Below, piece by piece: positions 60,998 to 64,000 of a stretch of 64,000 bases of DNA. Below the pieces are notes generated by a model, which was given only the letters and a program-made list of their open reading frames with translations, was not told the origin of the DNA and did not search any database. Origin of the DNA: Ochotona curzoniae (taxonomy: Eukaryota; Chordata; Mammalia; Lagomorpha; Ochotonidae). The stretch covers positions 17,120,501 through 17,184,500 of the forward strand of contig NW_024466607.1 in the NCBI RefSeq assembly GCF_017591425.1, given 5' to 3'. Numbering within the stretch: position 1 is the stretch's first letter; each line of letters opens with the position of its first letter. The translations under genes and the position numbers were made by a program.

Positions 60998-63819
60998 ACA
61001 TTCAAAAACAAAAACAAACATAATAGAGACCAAGTGGAACATGGCTGGACCATTCATTGCTCATGGCTGGGGGACTCTGGGCATTTCCTATTGTAGAACA
61101 GGTGGTGCTGTTCTTGCTGAACCCACTTCGGACCTGCCTCCTGTAGCACTCAGTGGCGTTGTTCATCCACCAGAAACCTCCCCTTGCCCCACACTTGACT
61201 TAGAAATGCAGGCCCAGGCCTTGGCTGCCCCTCCCAGGTGCCCACAGACTTCCAGAGCCAGAGACAAATTCCAAAGAAAGAGCCAAGACCTAGGGCAAGT
61301 GCTTAGAACCTTGGAAGTACGGAACCTTCCTGCCCGGCCCGGCCTTACTCCTAAGTTCCATCTCCCACGAGGATTCTTGGGCAGGAACCCAGGTCCTGTC
61401 ACTGCCAGTCTTGGAGCTTAAGCCTCCAAGTTGCCAGGACAGAGCTGAGCTGTTGGCAGGATGTTTGGACATTGCCCCAGGCTGCCTCTTACCCCAACCT
61501 ATCTGTAGAGGAGGGTACTGACACCCCATGGAGCACCGCACCATGGGCCCAAGACCACTCTGAAGACAGGCTGGCAGGATTTCTTGCTTGCCTGACAGAT
61601 GTAGAAGCTGAGGCCCCAAGAAAGACACTACGTTTGCCTGGGATGAGCTCTAACCTTCATAGAGGGGCGCTCCTAAAAATAGTTCCTGGTTCCAAGAAAA
61701 GAAGGAGGAATTCTGGGGCAGGAGTTGACCTTTCCCTTTTGCCTTGACTGCTGGGCAGGGACCATGTGCAGCAGCCCCTGACGGTGCTGACGCAGACTAG
61801 GTGGGTGGAGGAGAGGCCCCCACGTCATCCTCAGAAGGGGGCTGACCTTGCTTAAACTCCTGCAGTTGGGCTCCCCCTCCCCAGGGCCAGAGCAGACAAT
61901 AAGAGTTTAAACTGCAAGCCTGGGAGAAAGGGAGAAGGGAGGAAAGAGGCAAGGGACAGGAGATATGAGGGGAAGGAACGGTGGAGGGGGAGAGGAGAAT
62001 AGGGCCTACCCAGGCTCACAAGTAGGTGTGGCAACTGCCACTTCTCTGAAACACACCAAGGTTCCAGGCAGCGGGCAGTTTGCCCGGGTCTCAGAAAGTG
62101 GTCCAGTCAGGAGAGTTCACAGCTTTAGCTCTTGAAGGTCTCAAACCTTCAGTTAATCTCCAAATGGGTCCCCCAGACAGCCAACCCTGCACTGGCAGAA
62201 GGTAGGTCTGATTATAACATACTTGCGGGTCGGATCAAACAGTGTGTCTGCTTGGTGGTCAGGATCCAGCTGGGGGTTCTTTGGAAAACCCTATAGCTCA
62301 CTGAGGGCCTCTCTGAATTCCTGCCTCTGAGTTCCTTAACCCCCTTCCTGCCCCCATCCCCACTGACTCACACACCCCATCAGACCTGGGCTTCCTTCCC
62401 CACCAAGCCTTCCCCCAGCAGCCTCCCAGTGCCCTGTGCAAGCACCCTTCTAGCCAGAACCTTTTTCTTTTCTGGAAACTTCCTGGTGGCTGGGACCGCC
62501 TCCTTCCTCTGTATTGAAGTGGCTCCTTGCATTCCATTTCACTTTCTGTGTGAGCCAGCCTTGTTTCCCAACCCTTCTCTATTAAACAGGAAACTCCCAG
62601 AGGGCTGGAACCTTGTCGACTTAAACAATACGCCCCTGAAAATCCATGACTTCACTTGCTCTTCCTGCCAGCAGCAAGCGCAGGGCTGGGAGAGCTTTGA
62701 GACAAAGAAAAGCTTGGAGTGAAGAGCTTAGGGCCTGCCCAAGGCTGTGGCCTCAGATTCAGAACCGAATGTGGAAACCTTGGCCAGCTCCAGGGTTCCA
62801 CTCTTTCTGCTTCTGCTCTGATTCCTCTAACAGTCCTGGGTGGCAGGAAGAACAGGGACTACAGTCCTACTGCCCAGAGACAAGCAAAACACTCAACACC
62901 ATCCCTGTTGTCAGTCCCACCTCTACCTGCACTTGGTTCTGAATGCAAGGGCCGTTTCTGTCCTCCTCTCTAGCTCATGGAGGCAGAGCCGAGCTCCACA
63001 TTCCTGGGACCAGCAGCATATAGGCCTCCTCTGGGGACTCGCTTCGCCTGCCCTGCAGTGGGTGGGTGCTCAGAGAGAGGGAATCAGGGCACTTAACCTG
63101 GTCACCACTACTCTAGACTTTGTCCCTCTAATCAATGCCCAGCTGAGGCAACAGCAACCAGAATGACCCTTTCCCCAGAGAGGAACCCGGCACATACCCA
63201 GCCCAGCCCAGTGTGAGCCAAACTGGGAAGGATGATGTCGCAAGGAGGCTGGGATGGGAGTGGCCAAGCCCTGCTCTCAGGTGTGGTCTTGGAAACATTC
63301 AAGGGAGACATGCCCCTCGGTGAACTCTGGGACTGAGCTCCAGACACCCACACATCTGGTGTCCAACAAAGGAATTTTGAACAAGCTTGATGGAAAACAT
63401 AAATAAGGTGTATGCATGTCAGACTCTAACCCTGGGCCTCCCTCCCCCAGCCCTGCTCTCCTCCAGTACTGAACCCCCAAGAGACATGGGTGGCATCTTC
63501 TGTACCATCTCTGCAATATTTTGGGACCAGAAAGGACCTTGGCTGGGTCCCTTTCGTCTCCCCAAACACCTTGTTGCATTCCTGCTGGGACTGCTTCATC
63601 TTCAGGGTCTTGCTGAAGCACCTGTCCAGGGGAGCCTGCGGTTACAGGCACCAAAGGAAGTCCCTGGCGGGGTAGTTCCTGCTTGCAAGTCAAGCCGGTG
63701 AACCCCTCCTAGCCTCTCTCCTTCCCGGCATGTCGAGACACCCACTTGGGTTTGGCAAAAACAGGACCCCCAGCTGGCTTTTACATGCCACAAGGCCGGC
63801 TGAGGGGGTGGCGGGACTC

Positions 63820-64000
63820 TGAGGCTTTGGAGGCGGCCGCCTGGGGTTGCAGCACCACGTCTGGAGAAGAGTTGGCTGCCTGCTCGTGGTGGGCAAGTAG
63901 AAGAGACCCTCTCGCCGCACACCCGTGGCCACTCCCCTCACGGAGGCCGGTTCGCCTCGCCCCCGCCCTCGCGTCAGGGAAGCGAGGCGCGCTTGCGCAA
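63820..64000. promoter_or_regulatory. Start of a CpG-rich promoter at right edge, probably of ALAS1
   Basis: CpG density rises sharply here: a GGCGGCCGCC block near 63831, GC-box-like CCCCGCCC near 63961, and a consensus NRF1 site at the end. In the mammalian gene order I remember, ALAS1 is the next gene beyond POC1A exon 1 and is transcribed away from it. ALAS1, the rate-limiting enzyme of heme synthesis, is a known NRF1 target. The identification rests on this context; no ALAS1 exon is visible. Confidence 0.55.
63988..63999 (-). promoter_or_regulatory. NRF1 binding site
   Basis: On the minus strand the sequence reads TGCGCAAGCGCG, fitting the palindromic NRF1 consensus (TGCGCA-N-GCGCR). 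NRF1 links nuclear transcription to mitochondrial biogenesis and heme supply. Confidence 0.65.

Larger units (their letters stand above)
44231..63819. other. Intergenic region between POC1A and the right-edge promoter
   Basis: 19.6 kb without a recognised gene. It holds C-SINEs, MIR and L2 pieces, the 98-bp duplication and the DR1 site. 46373-49440, 51073-53811, 54140-56489 and 61030-63819 show no repeat or exon I can name. TG-rich degenerate stretches occur at about 48710-48860 and 50095-50330. Confidence 0.7.

Noticed and set aside
61785..61795. TGCTGACGCAG as an NRF2/Maf element
   Set aside because: It has a good Maf half-site, but the second half is one base short of the consensus, so support is too weak.

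Overview
This window is mammalian nuclear DNA, almost certainly from a lagomorph and probably a pika (Ochotona). The evidence is about 35 copies of the tRNA-derived lagomorph C-SINE in both orientations. Many copies carry the 'gggcccggcgc' head, a 'ggttctaatcc' B box and a 'ccaataaaaataaataaatctt' tail, which I associate with pika rather than rabbit. Split genes with GT-AG introns, CpG-island promoters, ancient MIR, L2 and L1M fragments and the absence of any compact bacterial gene layout all agree with this. The species call is inference.

Only one protein-coding gene can be supported. It is POC1A (POC1 centriolar protein A), on the minus strand. I place nine coding exons to the base: exon 1 at 43694-43711, exon 2 at 42773-42857, exon 3 at 40654-40825, exon 4 at 40125-40304, exon 5 at 38823-38930, exon 6 at 37804-37919, exon 7 at 30426-30559, exon 8 at 20645-20713 and exon 9 at 17138-17236. 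All have consensus splice sites and compatible phases. They join into 981 nt (327 codons) with no frameshift or stop, covering the N-terminus and the whole seven-bladed WD40 propeller. The final exons, which encode the short linker and POC1 coiled-coil tail, were not found. They probably lie beyond the left edge, which would make most of 1-17137 the next intron.

Layout from left to right: 1-17137 is non-coding and rich in repeats, with one odd coding-like segment at 8371-8628 on the minus strand. 17138-43711 holds POC1A exons 9 to 1, separated by introns full of SINEs. 43640-44230 is the CpG-island promoter of POC1A, with a strong ZNF143-type site, a CRE and an ETS site. 44231-63800 is intergenic, with SINEs, an L2 end, MIRs, a 98-bp perfect direct duplication and a textbook DR1 nuclear-receptor site. 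From about 63800 to the end the sequence becomes CpG-rich and finishes on a consensus NRF1 site. From the mammalian gene order I remember (POC1A then ALAS1) and from NRF1 control of ALAS1, I infer that the right edge is the start of the ALAS1 promoter. No ALAS1 coding sequence is present.

I found no previously undescribed gene system. The items most worth checking are the coding-like segment beside an old L1 end, the recent 98-bp duplication, the DR1 site upstream of the presumed ALAS1 promoter, and a two-copy retroelement 3'-end family.
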